From the NCBI GenBank assembly GCA_009700715.1, contig WLLM01000073.1, positions 1-5,294 on the forward strand: DNA of 5,294 bases, read 5' to 3'. Below are positions 1 through 5,294 of the stretch, piece after piece. Position 1 is the stretch's first letter. Every line of letters begins with the position of its first letter. The translations under genes were made by a program, and so were the position numbers. The notes under the pieces are model-generated. The model did not search any database, was not told the DNA's origin, and worked only from the letters and a program-made list of their open reading frames with translations. Origin of the DNA: Actinomycetota bacterium (lineage in GTDB: Bacteria; Actinomycetota; Actinomycetes; Nanopelagicales; Nanopelagicaceae).

Positions 1-187
1 GCTGACCTACGAGCAACAACAGACCGCGACGGTTGTGGTGATCGTGTGGGTTGGTCTTCAAATGTGTAGTGATATCTTCAATACGACGTGAGAGCAAAGC
101 AACCTGTGCCTCTGGGCTTCCGGTGTCGGTAGCTGATGAGCCGTACTTTGCAATGATTTCTTTCTTTACTTCTGGTGTTAACGCCAT
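1..187 (-). CDS. rpsO: 30S ribosomal protein S15, N-terminal part (cut by window edge)
   Basis: The visible 62 residues begin [16 protein letters not shown] and continue through [20 protein letters not shown] and a [20 protein letters not shown] segment, which are the signature regions of bacterial S15. The family is about 89 residues long, so roughly 27 C-terminal residues lie beyond position 1. S15 binds the 16S rRNA central domain around the helix 20/21/22 junction as a primary binder and nucleates platform assembly; the [10 protein letters not shown] region is part of the rRNA-contacting face. The ATG at 187-185 is preceded by a strong GAGGAG Shine-Dalgarno with 7 nt spacing, which fixes the start. 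It follows ribF after a 120-nt gap, the only substantial gap in the window. In many bacteria pnp follows rpsO, but that is outside the view. S15 autoregulates its own mRNA in several phyla, and the leader here has candidate structure. No abnormal residues are seen in the visible part. Confidence 0.97.
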   Translation of the reverse strand, partial: MALTPEVKKEIIAKYGSSATDTGSPEAQVALLSRRIEDITTHLKTNPHDHHNRRGLLLLVGQ

Positions 188-194
188 TTCTGGA

Positions 195-200
195 CTCCTC
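195..200 (-). promoter_or_regulatory. rpsO Shine-Dalgarno site
   Basis: On the minus strand GAGGAG lies 7 nt before the rpsO ATG. It is the strongest ribosome binding site in the window together with that of infB, as expected for a ribosomal protein gene with its own leader. Confidence 0.85.
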
Positions 201-206
201 TTAGTT

Positions 207-242
207 ACCGCCACGACGGCGACCGGTTTGATACACGGTCAC
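207..242 (-). promoter_or_regulatory. rpsO leader hairpins, candidate S15 autoregulatory element
   Basis: Two hairpins can be drawn in the minus-strand RNA. The first pairs GUGACCG (242-236) with CGGUCGC (225-219), giving 7 bp with one U-G wobble and a 10-nt loop. The second pairs GUCGCC (223-218) with GGCGGU (212-207), giving 6 bp with two wobbles around a GUCGU loop. They share bases 219-223, so both cannot form at once. The second ends 6 nt before the GAGGAG ribosome binding site. Both have G-U pairs next to G-C pairs, a kind of feature S15 recognises in 16S rRNA. S15 feedback control through diverse leader folds is established in other bacteria; its operation here is inferred from position and pairing only. 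No pairing that directly sequesters the Shine-Dalgarno was found, and no U-run follows, so a simple terminator is unlikely. Confidence 0.4.
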
Positions 243-283
243 TCACTTTGATCGTTGGACAGGGGCAAGGTTACCAGCGGGGC

Positions 284-292
284 TGTGGATAA
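284..292 (-). promoter_or_regulatory. DnaA-box consensus sequence, single copy
   Basis: TTATCCACA on the minus strand is an exact match to the strong DnaA box. It sits 15 nt downstream of the ribF stop codon in non-coding DNA. Only one perfect copy was noticed; a near match (TTATCCACC, minus strand, 3044-3036) lies inside infB, where protein coding explains it. A single box does not make an origin. It could be a DnaA-titration or transcriptional site, or chance. Confidence 0.35.
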
Positions 293-307
293 CGGAAATC
301 GAGCGAT

Positions 308-1198
308 CTAGCCCTCGGTAAGCGCACGAGCGCGATCGCAATCCAACTTCATCTGCGCAAGAAGCGGCTCGAGGCCATCGAATTTCAAGGTATCGCGCAG
401 GCGCCAGCCAAATTCAATTGAGGCGTTCTTGTCATAAAGATCTAGGCCTTCTTGATCAAGTGCGTATGCCTCAACTTGTCGTCCGCGAACGCCTTCAAAA
501 GTTGGATTAGTGCCGATTGAGATTGCAGCTGGCCAATAATTGATTCCGACTGTTAACCAACCTGCATAAACGCCATCTGCTGGAATTGTTTGGCCGTCAA
601 TATTTCCAAGATTCGCGGTTGGGTAACCGATCTCGCGACCGCGCTTTTCACCGTGTACAACAATTCCATCCAGGCGATGTGGGCGCGAAAGTAAGGTGCG
701 CGCTTCTTCAACCTTTCCTTCGATAACTAATTTTCGAATACGTGATGAAGAAACAACTTCACTTTCTTCAGACTTCAAATCCTGTACATCTACAGTGAAG
801 TTAAATTTCAGACTATCTTTAATTAGCGAGTCAATATTGCCCGCTGCCTTATGTCCATAAGTAAAATTCTTGCCAACAATCACGGTGGAAACGCTTAACT
901 GCCCCACCAAGACATCTTTAACGAAATCATCTGGAGACATCGCCGCAAATTTTTCATTGAATTTAAGTACCGCAACCTGGTCCGCGTTATGGATTTTTAG
1001 TAACTCAACTCGATCGGCCAAGGTTGTCAGCATCGTTGGCGCACGATCAGGAGCAAATACTTGCATCGGATGGGGATCAAAAGTAAGCGCGATAATCGAG
1101 CGTCCATCTGCGATCTCTTTGGCGCGATTAAGAAGCAGTTGGTGGCCTTTGTGCACACCATCGAAGACGCCAATTACGACGACGCTTCCAGAACTCAT
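308..1198 (-). CDS. ribF: Bifunctional riboflavin kinase / FMN adenylyltransferase (FAD synthetase)
   Basis: This cytosolic enzyme converts riboflavin plus ATP to FMN, then FMN plus ATP to FAD. The N-terminal adenylyltransferase module shows GVFDGVHKGH (residues 10-19, the nucleotidyltransferase HxGH-type motif), TFDPHP (39-44), GKNFTYGHKAAG (109-120) and VSSSRIR (149-155). The C-terminal kinase module shows GYPTAN (191-196, with the Thr and Asn that bind ATP-Mg and flavin in characterised RibF), PADGVYAG (206-213), SIGTNPTF (227-234) and VEAYALD (242-248), whose Glu243 fits the catalytic base. The final helix region, around FGWRLRDTLKFDGLEPLLAQM, is typical. At 296 residues it is slightly short. 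The ATG is followed almost at once by the first beta strand, lacking the roughly 13 residues that precede it in relatives; no ATG, GTG or TTG lies in frame between the truB stop and this ATG. The upstream AATAGGCAG is a weak ribosome binding site. The gap to truB is 18 nt, so coupled translation is likely. Confidence 0.97.
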   Translation of the reverse strand: MSSGSVVVIGVFDGVHKGHQLLLNRAKEIADGRSIIALTFDPHPMQVFAPDRAPTMLTTLADRVELLKIHNADQVAVLKFNEKFAAMSPDDFVKDVLVGQLSVSTVIVGKNFTYGHKAAGNIDSLIKDSLKFNFTVDVQDLKSEESEVVSSSRIRKLVIEGKVEEARTLLSRPHRLDGIVVHGEKRGREIGYPTANLGNIDGQTIPADGVYAGWLTVGINYWPAAISIGTNPTFEGVRGRQVEAYALDQEGLDLYDKNASIEFGWRLRDTLKFDGLEPLLAQMKLDCDRARALTEG

Positions 1199-1216
1199 CT
1201 GCCTATTATCTCTGAA

Positions 1217-2089
1217 TTAATTCGCCGCTGCAAAAACTGCGATCGGCTTAGCCTTGCCCGACTCGTTCTTTAACAAGGCGATCAGGCGGTTATCTGGTGA
1301 GAGCGCCGCAAAAATATCTTCTCCGGCGTTCGAAGTTAACGGTCTTCCAAATGAGAGTTCCGCGACTTCATCGAGCGCTAGTTCGCGAACCGGAAAAGTT
1401 TGACGTGCCACATCCGCAATTTCCAACGCGGTGAACTCCTGGCTCTTAAGTGCTTCAAATGAGATGGCTTGATCCAGGGAAAAACCAGCAACCCTGGTGC
1501 GACGCAGTGCAGAGAGATGGCCGCCAACTTCTAGATCATTTCCGAGATCGCGTGCGATTGCACGGATAAACGTTCCGGCAGAGCAGGTGACATCAATATC
1601 TATTTCAATTCGTGTACCTGCACGACGAATATCTAAGATTTCTAAAGATGAGATTGTGATTGTGCGCGCCGCGAGTTCAAAGACTTCGCCAGCGCGTACG
1701 CGATCGTAAGCACGTTCACCGGCTACTTTTACCGCTGAAACAGAGCTAGGGCGTTGTTGAATCTCACCGACCATTTTGGCAAGACCGGCTTTAATTTCTT
1801 CGTCAGAGATTGTCGATGCATCTGCTTCGGAGATAACTTCGCCTTCTTGATCATCGGTAATTGTTGCTGCGCCTAGTACAACTGTTGCAACGTATGACTT
1901 GTCACCATCGGTGATGTACTGCAACAAGCGAGTTCCATTTCCGAATCCGAGAACTAAAACTCCTGTCGCCATTGGATCTAAGGTGCCGGCATGGCCAACT
2001 TTTCGAGTGCCAAGGGCTTTGCGCGCAACCGCCACAACGTCATGGCTAGTCATGGCAGGTGCTTTATCTACGACTAAGAAGCCATCCAT
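1217..2089 (-). CDS. truB: tRNA pseudouridine(55) synthase TruB
   Basis: TruB isomerises U55 in the T-arm of tRNAs to pseudouridine and also acts as a tRNA folding chaperone. The opening GFLVVDKAPAMTSHDVV and the GHAGTLDP motif (residues 32-39) identify it; Asp38 is the catalytic nucleophile. Tyr66 in DKSY matches the conserved active-site tyrosine. GAATITDDQEGE (73-84), SAVKVAGERAYDRVRAG (118-133), CSAGTFIRAIARDLG (169-183) and GGHLSALRRTRVAGF (189-203) are further family blocks. The C-terminus (KPIAVF near residues 281-286) resembles the PUA-like end of actinobacterial TruB. At 290 residues it is of normal length. The start ATGGATGGC lies 9 nt after the rbfA stop and shows no recognisable Shine-Dalgarno (ATCCAAATA precedes it), so translation probably depends on ribosomes finishing rbfA. 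It is in the same reading frame as both rbfA and ribF. Confidence 0.97.
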   Translation of the reverse strand: MDGFLVVDKAPAMTSHDVVAVARKALGTRKVGHAGTLDPMATGVLVLGFGNGTRLLQYITDGDKSYVATVVLGAATITDDQEGEVISEADASTISDEEIKAGLAKMVGEIQQRPSSVSAVKVAGERAYDRVRAGEVFELAARTITISSLEILDIRRAGTRIEIDIDVTCSAGTFIRAIARDLGNDLEVGGHLSALRRTRVAGFSLDQAISFEALKSQEFTALEIADVARQTFPVRELALDEVAELSFGRPLTSNAGEDIFAALSPDNRLIALLKNESGKAKPIAVFAAAN

Positions 2090-2098
2090 TATTTGGAT

Positions 2099-2530
2099 TT
2101 AATCTTCAATAACTTTTGGCGCTTTATAGGGATCTTCTCCCCCAGCAAATGTCGCGTTCTTGCGAAGTTGTGCCACTTCAGCATCTAGCACATGCACTTT
2201 ATCTAAAAGTGAATCAAGTGCTTTTGCAGATTCCGGAAGGCCATCTTCAAAGAATTCGATAGTTGGAGTAATACGAGTCTGCAGATCACGACCGACAGCG
2301 CTACGGATTACACCTTTTGCGCTCTCCAAAGCAGCAGCAGTGGCTGCGCGCTGTTCTTCATCACCAAAAACGGTATAGAAGATCGAAGCGTTTTGCAGAT
2401 CGCCGGTAACGCGCGCATCTGTGACAGTGACGAAGCCGAGACGAGGATCTTTGATCTTCGTCTCAAGCAGCTGCGCCACTACCACTTTGATGCGATCGGC
2501 AACCTTCTGGGTGCGATGTGATTGGCCCAT
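2099..2530 (-). CDS. rbfA: 30S ribosome-binding factor RbfA
   Basis: RbfA binds the immature 30S subunit near helix 1 of 16S rRNA, supports late processing of the 16S 5' end and is needed for cold adaptation in E. coli. The 143-residue protein is one type II KH-like domain. It shows the N-terminal RTQKVADRIKVVVAQLL helix, KDPRLGFVTVTD (27-38), VTGDLQNASIFYTVFG (41-56), the AxG interhelical kink at Ala71-Lys72-Gly73, and GRDLQTRITPTIEFFED (80-96). The tail, about residues 124-143 with DPYKAPKVIED, resembles the polar C-terminal extensions of actinobacterial RbfA. The ATG begins 2 nt after the infB stop (TAACAATG), so termination on infB probably feeds initiation here; the nearest purine-rich stretch, GAGAAGAAG inside the infB end, is about 11 nt away and weak. 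In many other actinobacteria a DUF503 gene sits between infB and rbfA; here there is none. Confidence 0.97.
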   Translation of the reverse strand: MGQSHRTQKVADRIKVVVAQLLETKIKDPRLGFVTVTDARVTGDLQNASIFYTVFGDEEQRAATAAALESAKGVIRSAVGRDLQTRITPTIEFFEDGLPESAKALDSLLDKVHVLDAEVAQLRKNATFAGGEDPYKAPKVIED

Positions 2531-2532
2531 TG

Positions 2533-5226
2533 TTATGCGCGCTTCTTCTCGCGCATCTCAAAGACCTGAATGGTGTCTCCGATTTGCAGATCCTTCATAT
2601 TGCCAAGACCAATACCGCACTCGAAGCCTTCTTTAACTTCGTTGGCATCGTCCTTGAAGCGCTTGAGCGAATCAATGGTGAGGTCATCGACGACGATTTC
2701 GGTACCGCGCATGATGCGTGCTTTGGCATTTCGCTTGATCGAACCATCACGAACGATGGAACCTGCGATATTGCCGGCCTTTGAAGATTTAAAGATCTCG
2801 CGGACTTCTGCATTACCGAGAACGATTTCTTCGTACTCTGGCTTGAGCAAGCCCTTAAGAGAAAGTTCGATCTCTTCAATTGCATTGTAGATAACTGAGT
2901 AGAAGCGAACTTCTACGCCTTCTTGATCAGCAAAGATCGCTGTTTGCGGTTCTGGCTTAACGTTAAAGCCAATAACTACAGCAGTCGATGCTGATGCCAA
3001 AGTGATATCGGACTTAGTGATTGCACCAACGCCACGGTGGATAACGCGAAGATCTACTTCAGCACCGACATCGAGCTGCATGAGTGCATCTTCGAGAGCT
3101 TCCACAGAACCTGATACGTCACCCTTAAGGATGAGGTTAAGTGTTGAGACTTTGGACTGTTCCATAAAGTCTTCAAGTGAAACCTTCTTGCGCGCCTTAG
3201 CAAGTTGCGCATTACGTTCTGCCGCCTGACGCTTTTCAGCGATCTGGCGAGCAGTACGGTCTTCATCTGCAACTAAGAAGGTATCTCCTGCACTTGGAAC
3301 AGATGTGAATCCAAGAACCTGAACAGGACGTGATGGTCCGGCGGTTTCCACATTTTCTCCGTGCTCATCAAGCATCGCACGGACGCGACCGAATGATCCA
3401 CCAGCAACAATTGCATCACCGATTTTGAGCGTTCCGCGTTGCACAAGAACTGTGGCAACTGGTCCGCGACCGCGATCGAGGTGAGCTTCAATTGCAACAC
3501 CGCGTGCATCATCTTCGGCAACTGCGCGAAGATCGATTGCTGCATCTGCAGTAAGCAGAATTGCATCAATAAGTTCGTTTACGCCAACGCCAGATTTAGC
3601 CGAGACATTTACGAAGAGAGTTTCTCCGCCGTACTCTTCAGCGATCAAGTTGTACTCAGTCAATTGCTGGCGGACCTTATCTGGGTTCGCGCCTTCTTTA
3701 TCAACCTTGTTAACTGCGACAACAATTGGAACATCTGCGGCTTGAGCGTGGTTTAACGCTTCAATTGTCTGCGGCATGATGCCGTCGTCAGCTGCAACAA
3801 CGAGTACTGCGATATCTGTGACCTTGGCACCACGAGCACGCATAGCGGTAAAGGCTTCGTGACCTGGTGTATCGATAAAGGTAATCGCGCGGTTTACGCC
3901 ATCGTGATCATGATGGATTTGGTAAGCACCGATGTGCTGAGTAATTCCGCCGGCCTCAGTCTTTAGGACCTCAGATTTACGGATCGCATCGAGCAAACTG
4001 GTCTTACCGTGATCAACGTGGCCCATAACAGTTACTACTGGTGGGCGTGCGACCAAGAGATCGGCATCGAGATCTTCAAGTTCTTGCGCAAGATCGATAT
4101 CGAAATCTTGCAAGAGTTCGCGGTCTTCATCTTCAGGGCTAACAATTTGGATTACATATCCAAGCTGCGCACCGAGAATTTCAAAAGTATCAGCATCAAC
4201 AGATTGAGTTGCTGTAACCATTTCACCTAAGTGGAATAGCGCTGCAACTAGCGCTGCTGCATCTGCACCAATCTTTTCAGCGAAATCTGCCAGAGTTGAA
4301 CCGCGACGCATACGGATTTGAGTTTTGCCATCTCCGTGCGGAATAACTGCGCCACCCAATTGTGGCGCTTGCATATTGTCGAATTCATCGCGTAACGCTT
4401 TTCTTGATTTTGGTTTGCGCTTGCTGCTCTTGCTGGCATTTTTTCCAAATGCACCTGCAGCGCCGCCACGACCTGGGCCGCGATTAGGACCGCCACCTGG
4501 ACGTTGTGGACCACCAGTAGTTGGTGCACCAGTTGATGGACCAGTTGAACGATATGGACCAGAAGATGCACCTGCACCACCGGGACGTGATTGATAATTT
4601 CCGGGACCACCCGCACCTGCTGGACGTGGTGTATTTGGTCGCGCTGCAAAACCTGGACGTACTGAACCAGGACGCGGTCCTGACATTCCGGGACGTGCAC
4701 CTGGTGCACCTGCGGGACGTTGTGGTGGACGTGGAACTGCACCGCCCGTTGAGAATGGATTATTTCCGGGACGTGGTGGACGTGGAACGTTTGGAGTTGT
4801 TCCACCTGCAGTTGAGAATGGATTATTTCCGGGACGTGGCGTCGCGGGCTTACTTTCTGCTGCAGGAGTTTCTGCATCGGCAGTAGGAGTTGGAGTTGGT
4901 GCAGCCTGCGCAGCGCTTTCGGCGCGCGATGCTTTAAGCGCTGCTAAATCAACGCCGAGTTCGGCGGCAAGTTCAGCGGCAAGTTCGGGGTTAACTTCTG
5001 CAGTTTTCTTGGCAGCGGTCTTCTTGGCTGCTGCTTTCTTAACTGGCTTCGCATCGGAAACTGGCTTGGCATCGGGATACATCTCGATGAGCTTGCGCAC
5101 AACGGGCGCTTCTACAGTTGATGATGCTGAGCGGACGAATTCGCCCATTTCTTGGAGTTTTGCAAGGACAACCTTGCTCTCCATACCGAGTTGTTTTGCC
5201 AACTCATGTACGCGGACCTTTGACAC
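2533..5226 (-). CDS. infB: Translation initiation factor IF2
   Basis: IF2 is the GTPase that places fMet-tRNA on the 30S subunit and promotes 50S joining. Residues 1-52 form the IF2_N domain ([22 protein letters not shown]). Residues 53-110 are Ala/Lys/Glu-rich, about 120-258 are a disordered Pro/Gly/Arg linker, and 262-278 are Lys/Arg-rich. A second IF2_N-like unit covers about 305-360. The G domain carries G1 GHVDHGKTS (402-410), a switch [12 protein letters not shown] (425-435), G3 DTPGH (452-456), G4 NKVD (506-509) and G5 SAK (542-544). Beta-barrel domain II spans about 573-660, domain III about 690-795, and the C-terminal domains C1/C2 about 800-897, with [10 protein letters not shown] in the fMet-tRNA-binding C2. 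The length of 897 is normal for actinobacteria. The start is GTG (5226-5224), 4 nt after AGGAG; an overlapping ATG 2 nt upstream is out of frame. Every catalytic motif is intact, including the histidine of DTPGH. Confidence 0.98.
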   Translation of the reverse strand: MSKVRVHELAKQLGMESKVVLAKLQEMGEFVRSASSTVEAPVVRKLIEMYPDAKPVSDAKPVKKAAAKKTAAKKTAEVNPELAAELAAELGVDLAALKASRAESAAQAAPTPTPTADAETPAAESKPATPRPGNNPFSTAGGTTPNVPRPPRPGNNPFSTGGAVPRPPQRPAGAPGARPGMSGPRPGSVRPGFAARPNTPRPAGAGGPGNYQSRPGGAGASSGPYRSTGPSTGAPTTGGPQRPGGGPNRGPGRGGAAGAFGKNASKSSKRKPKSRKALRDEFDNMQAPQLGGAVIPHGDGKTQIRMRRGSTLADFAEKIGADAAALVAALFHLGEMVTATQSVDADTFEILGAQLGYVIQIVSPEDEDRELLQDFDIDLAQELEDLDADLLVARPPVVTVMGHVDHGKTSLLDAIRKSEVLKTEAGGITQHIGAYQIHHDHDGVNRAITFIDTPGHEAFTAMRARGAKVTDIAVLVVAADDGIMPQTIEALNHAQAADVPIVVAVNKVDKEGANPDKVRQQLTEYNLIAEEYGGETLFVNVSAKSGVGVNELIDAILLTADAAIDLRAVAEDDARGVAIEAHLDRGRGPVATVLVQRGTLKIGDAIVAGGSFGRVRAMLDEHGENVETAGPSRPVQVLGFTSVPSAGDTFLVADEDRTARQIAEKRQAAERNAQLAKARKKVSLEDFMEQSKVSTLNLILKGDVSGSVEALEDALMQLDVGAEVDLRVIHRGVGAITKSDITLASASTAVVIGFNVKPEPQTAIFADQEGVEVRFYSVIYNAIEEIELSLKGLLKPEYEEIVLGNAEVREIFKSSKAGNIAGSIVRDGSIKRNAKARIMRGTEIVVDDLTIDSLKRFKDDANEVKEGFECGIGLGNMKDLQIGDTIQVFEMREKKRA
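4453..4839 (-). repeat. Low-complexity Pro/Gly/Arg-rich linker of IF2
   Basis: This stretch encodes IF2 residues 130-258, dominated by PRPG, RPGG and GGP units. At DNA level it shows many short variants of GGACGTGG and CCGGGACGTG (plus strand). Actinobacterial IF2 proteins are known for such linkers, which vary in length between species. The composition also keeps other frames free of stops, which produces long spurious reading frames on both strands. Confidence 0.85.
4748..4839 (-). repeat. Exact 29-bp direct repeat pair within infB
   Basis: The copies at 4748-4776 and 4811-4839 are identical over 29 bp, with starts 63 bp (21 codons) apart. Both encode [10 protein letters not shown], at IF2 residues 130-139 and 151-160; the identity ends at the third base of the last Thr codon (ACT versus ACG). 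Identity at all synonymous positions suggests a recent duplication or gene conversion rather than only conserved protein sequence. Confidence 0.9.
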
Positions 5227-5230
5227 ATTT

Positions 5231-5235
5231 CTCCT
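5231..5235 (-). promoter_or_regulatory. infB Shine-Dalgarno site that decides the GTG start
   Basis: AGGAG on the minus strand lies 4 nt before GTG (5226-5224) and only 2 nt before the overlapping out-of-frame ATG (5228-5226). The spacing and the protein homology ([10 protein letters not shown]) together select GTG as the start. Confidence 0.8.
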
Positions 5236-5240
5236 GTCTT

Positions 5241-5284
5241 GGCCCGCAATCTTTATTCTAGATATTTATCTAGGGATGCGAGCC
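5241..5284 (-). promoter_or_regulatory. Two-level stem-loop in the infB leader
   Basis: In the minus-strand RNA, GGCUCGCA (5284-5277) pairs with UGCGGGCC (5248-5241) over 8 bp with one U-G wobble. Inside it, CTAGATAAATATCTAG (5273-5258) has perfect 7-bp inverted arms; as RNA this gives a 6-bp stem with an AAAU loop. The outer stem ends 5 nt before the AGGAG of infB. No U-run follows, so it does not look like an intrinsic terminator. It may be a translation-control or mRNA-processing structure, or the inner palindrome may be a DNA operator. Function is inferred only; it may overlap the end of the upstream gene. Confidence 0.45.
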
Positions 5285-5294
5285 TTAGTTGTAC
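5253..5294 (-). CDS. C-terminal end of an upstream gene, possibly ylxR (DUF448)
   Basis: The minus-strand frame from the window edge reads [13 protein letters not shown] and then TAA at 5255-5253, ending 26 nt before infB. The Leu-rich, amphipathic pattern ending in YLE resembles the tail of actinobacterial YlxR-type RNA-binding proteins, which usually sit between nusA and infB. Only 13 residues are visible, so this rests mainly on expected gene order. A competing frame reads TTKARIPR and stops at 5268-5266. If the first frame is right, the inner leader palindrome lies within its last codons. Confidence 0.3.
   Translation of the reverse strand, partial: VQLRLASLDKYLE

Larger units (their letters stand above)
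188..307. other. ribF-rpsO intergenic region
   Basis: This 120-nt non-coding gap is the longest in the window. Read on the minus strand it holds a perfect 9-mer DnaA-box consensus near the ribF end, then two overlapping hairpins and the rpsO ribosome binding site. I found no convincing -35/-10 pair: TAACCT (275-270) resembles a -10 but has no good -35 partner. I found no GC stem followed by a U-run after ribF either, so read-through from ribF into rpsO remains possible. Confidence 0.7.

Noticed and set aside
51..251. A 66-residue plus-strand frame across the rpsO start and leader
   Set aside because: It is antisense to a clear rpsO gene and its leader, with no supporting features.
270..275. 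TAACCT as a -10 box for an rpsO promoter (minus strand)
   Set aside because: No hexamer resembling TTGACA lies 16-19 nt upstream, so the match is too weak to call.
870..1273. Two plus-strand frames opposite ribF and the truB end
   Set aside because: Both are antisense to well-conserved enzymes and have unstructured composition.
3036..3044. Second DnaA-box-like sequence (TTATCCACC, minus strand)
   Set aside because: It lies in conserved infB codons for the RVIHRG segment and has one mismatch; coding explains it.
4248..4877. A 209-residue open frame on the minus strand inside infB, rich in His, Val and Gln
   Set aside because: It is an alternate frame of the low-complexity IF2 linker, where repeated CCA/CGT/GGA codons keep other frames free of stops. 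The protein has no domain-like pattern.
4521..4886. A 121-residue plus-strand frame opposite infB
   Set aside because: It is an antisense shadow of the same linker; the repeated LRMDYFRDV is the reverse reading of the [10 protein letters not shown] repeat. It has no ribosome binding site or recognisable fold.
5241..5284. Rho-independent terminator before infB
   Set aside because: The stem is good, but no U-run follows; the sequence goes on to a strong ribosome binding site for infB.
1..5294. A novel defence, mobile or biosynthetic system
   Set aside because: Every long reading frame with real protein features is a known core translation or flavin-cofactor gene; no integrase, transposase, spacer array or unknown gene is present.

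Overview
The window is a conserved bacterial translation and ribosome-maturation operon, read entirely from the minus strand. In transcription order (right to left) it holds the last few codons of an upstream gene (possibly ylxR, weak call), infB (initiation factor IF2), rbfA (30S maturation factor), truB (tRNA U55 pseudouridine synthase), ribF (riboflavin kinase/FMN adenylyltransferase), and the first 62 codons of rpsO (ribosomal protein S15), which runs off the left edge. Nothing in the window points to a mobile element, CRISPR array, rRNA or tRNA gene, or a new multi-gene system. It is core chromosome.

The proteins look actinobacterial. The IF2 N-terminus ([20 protein letters not shown]), its long Pro/Gly/Arg-rich linker with [10 protein letters not shown] repeats, the RbfA tail ending in a DPYKAP-type sequence, and a RibF that resembles mycobacterial and corynebacterial enzymes all agree. 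Base composition is near even rather than GC-rich, and the coding regions use many A/T-ending codons. The genes are packed very tightly, with gaps of 2, 9 and 18 nt. Together this suggests a streamlined, lower-GC actinobacterium. Freshwater acI (Nanopelagicales, for example Planktophila-like) is my best guess from memory of such genomes, and it is inference only.

Layout: 5253-5294 upstream gene tail and infB leader, with a two-level stem-loop ending 5 nt before the infB Shine-Dalgarno; 2533-5226 infB; 2099-2530 rbfA; 1217-2089 truB; 308-1198 ribF; 188-307 the only real intergenic gap, with a perfect DnaA-box sequence and two mutually exclusive hairpins just before the rpsO Shine-Dalgarno; 1-187 partial rpsO.

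The genes fit one theme: IF2 drives 70S initiation, RbfA matures the 30S subunit, TruB modifies tRNA, S15 nucleates the 30S central domain, and RibF supplies FMN and FAD. Only infB and rpsO have strong ribosome binding sites, and both have leader structure. The three middle genes have weak or no Shine-Dalgarno and probably depend on translational coupling. The points most worth checking are the rpsO leader fold (a candidate S15 autoregulatory element), the infB leader stem-loop, and the exact 29-bp direct repeat in the infB linker.
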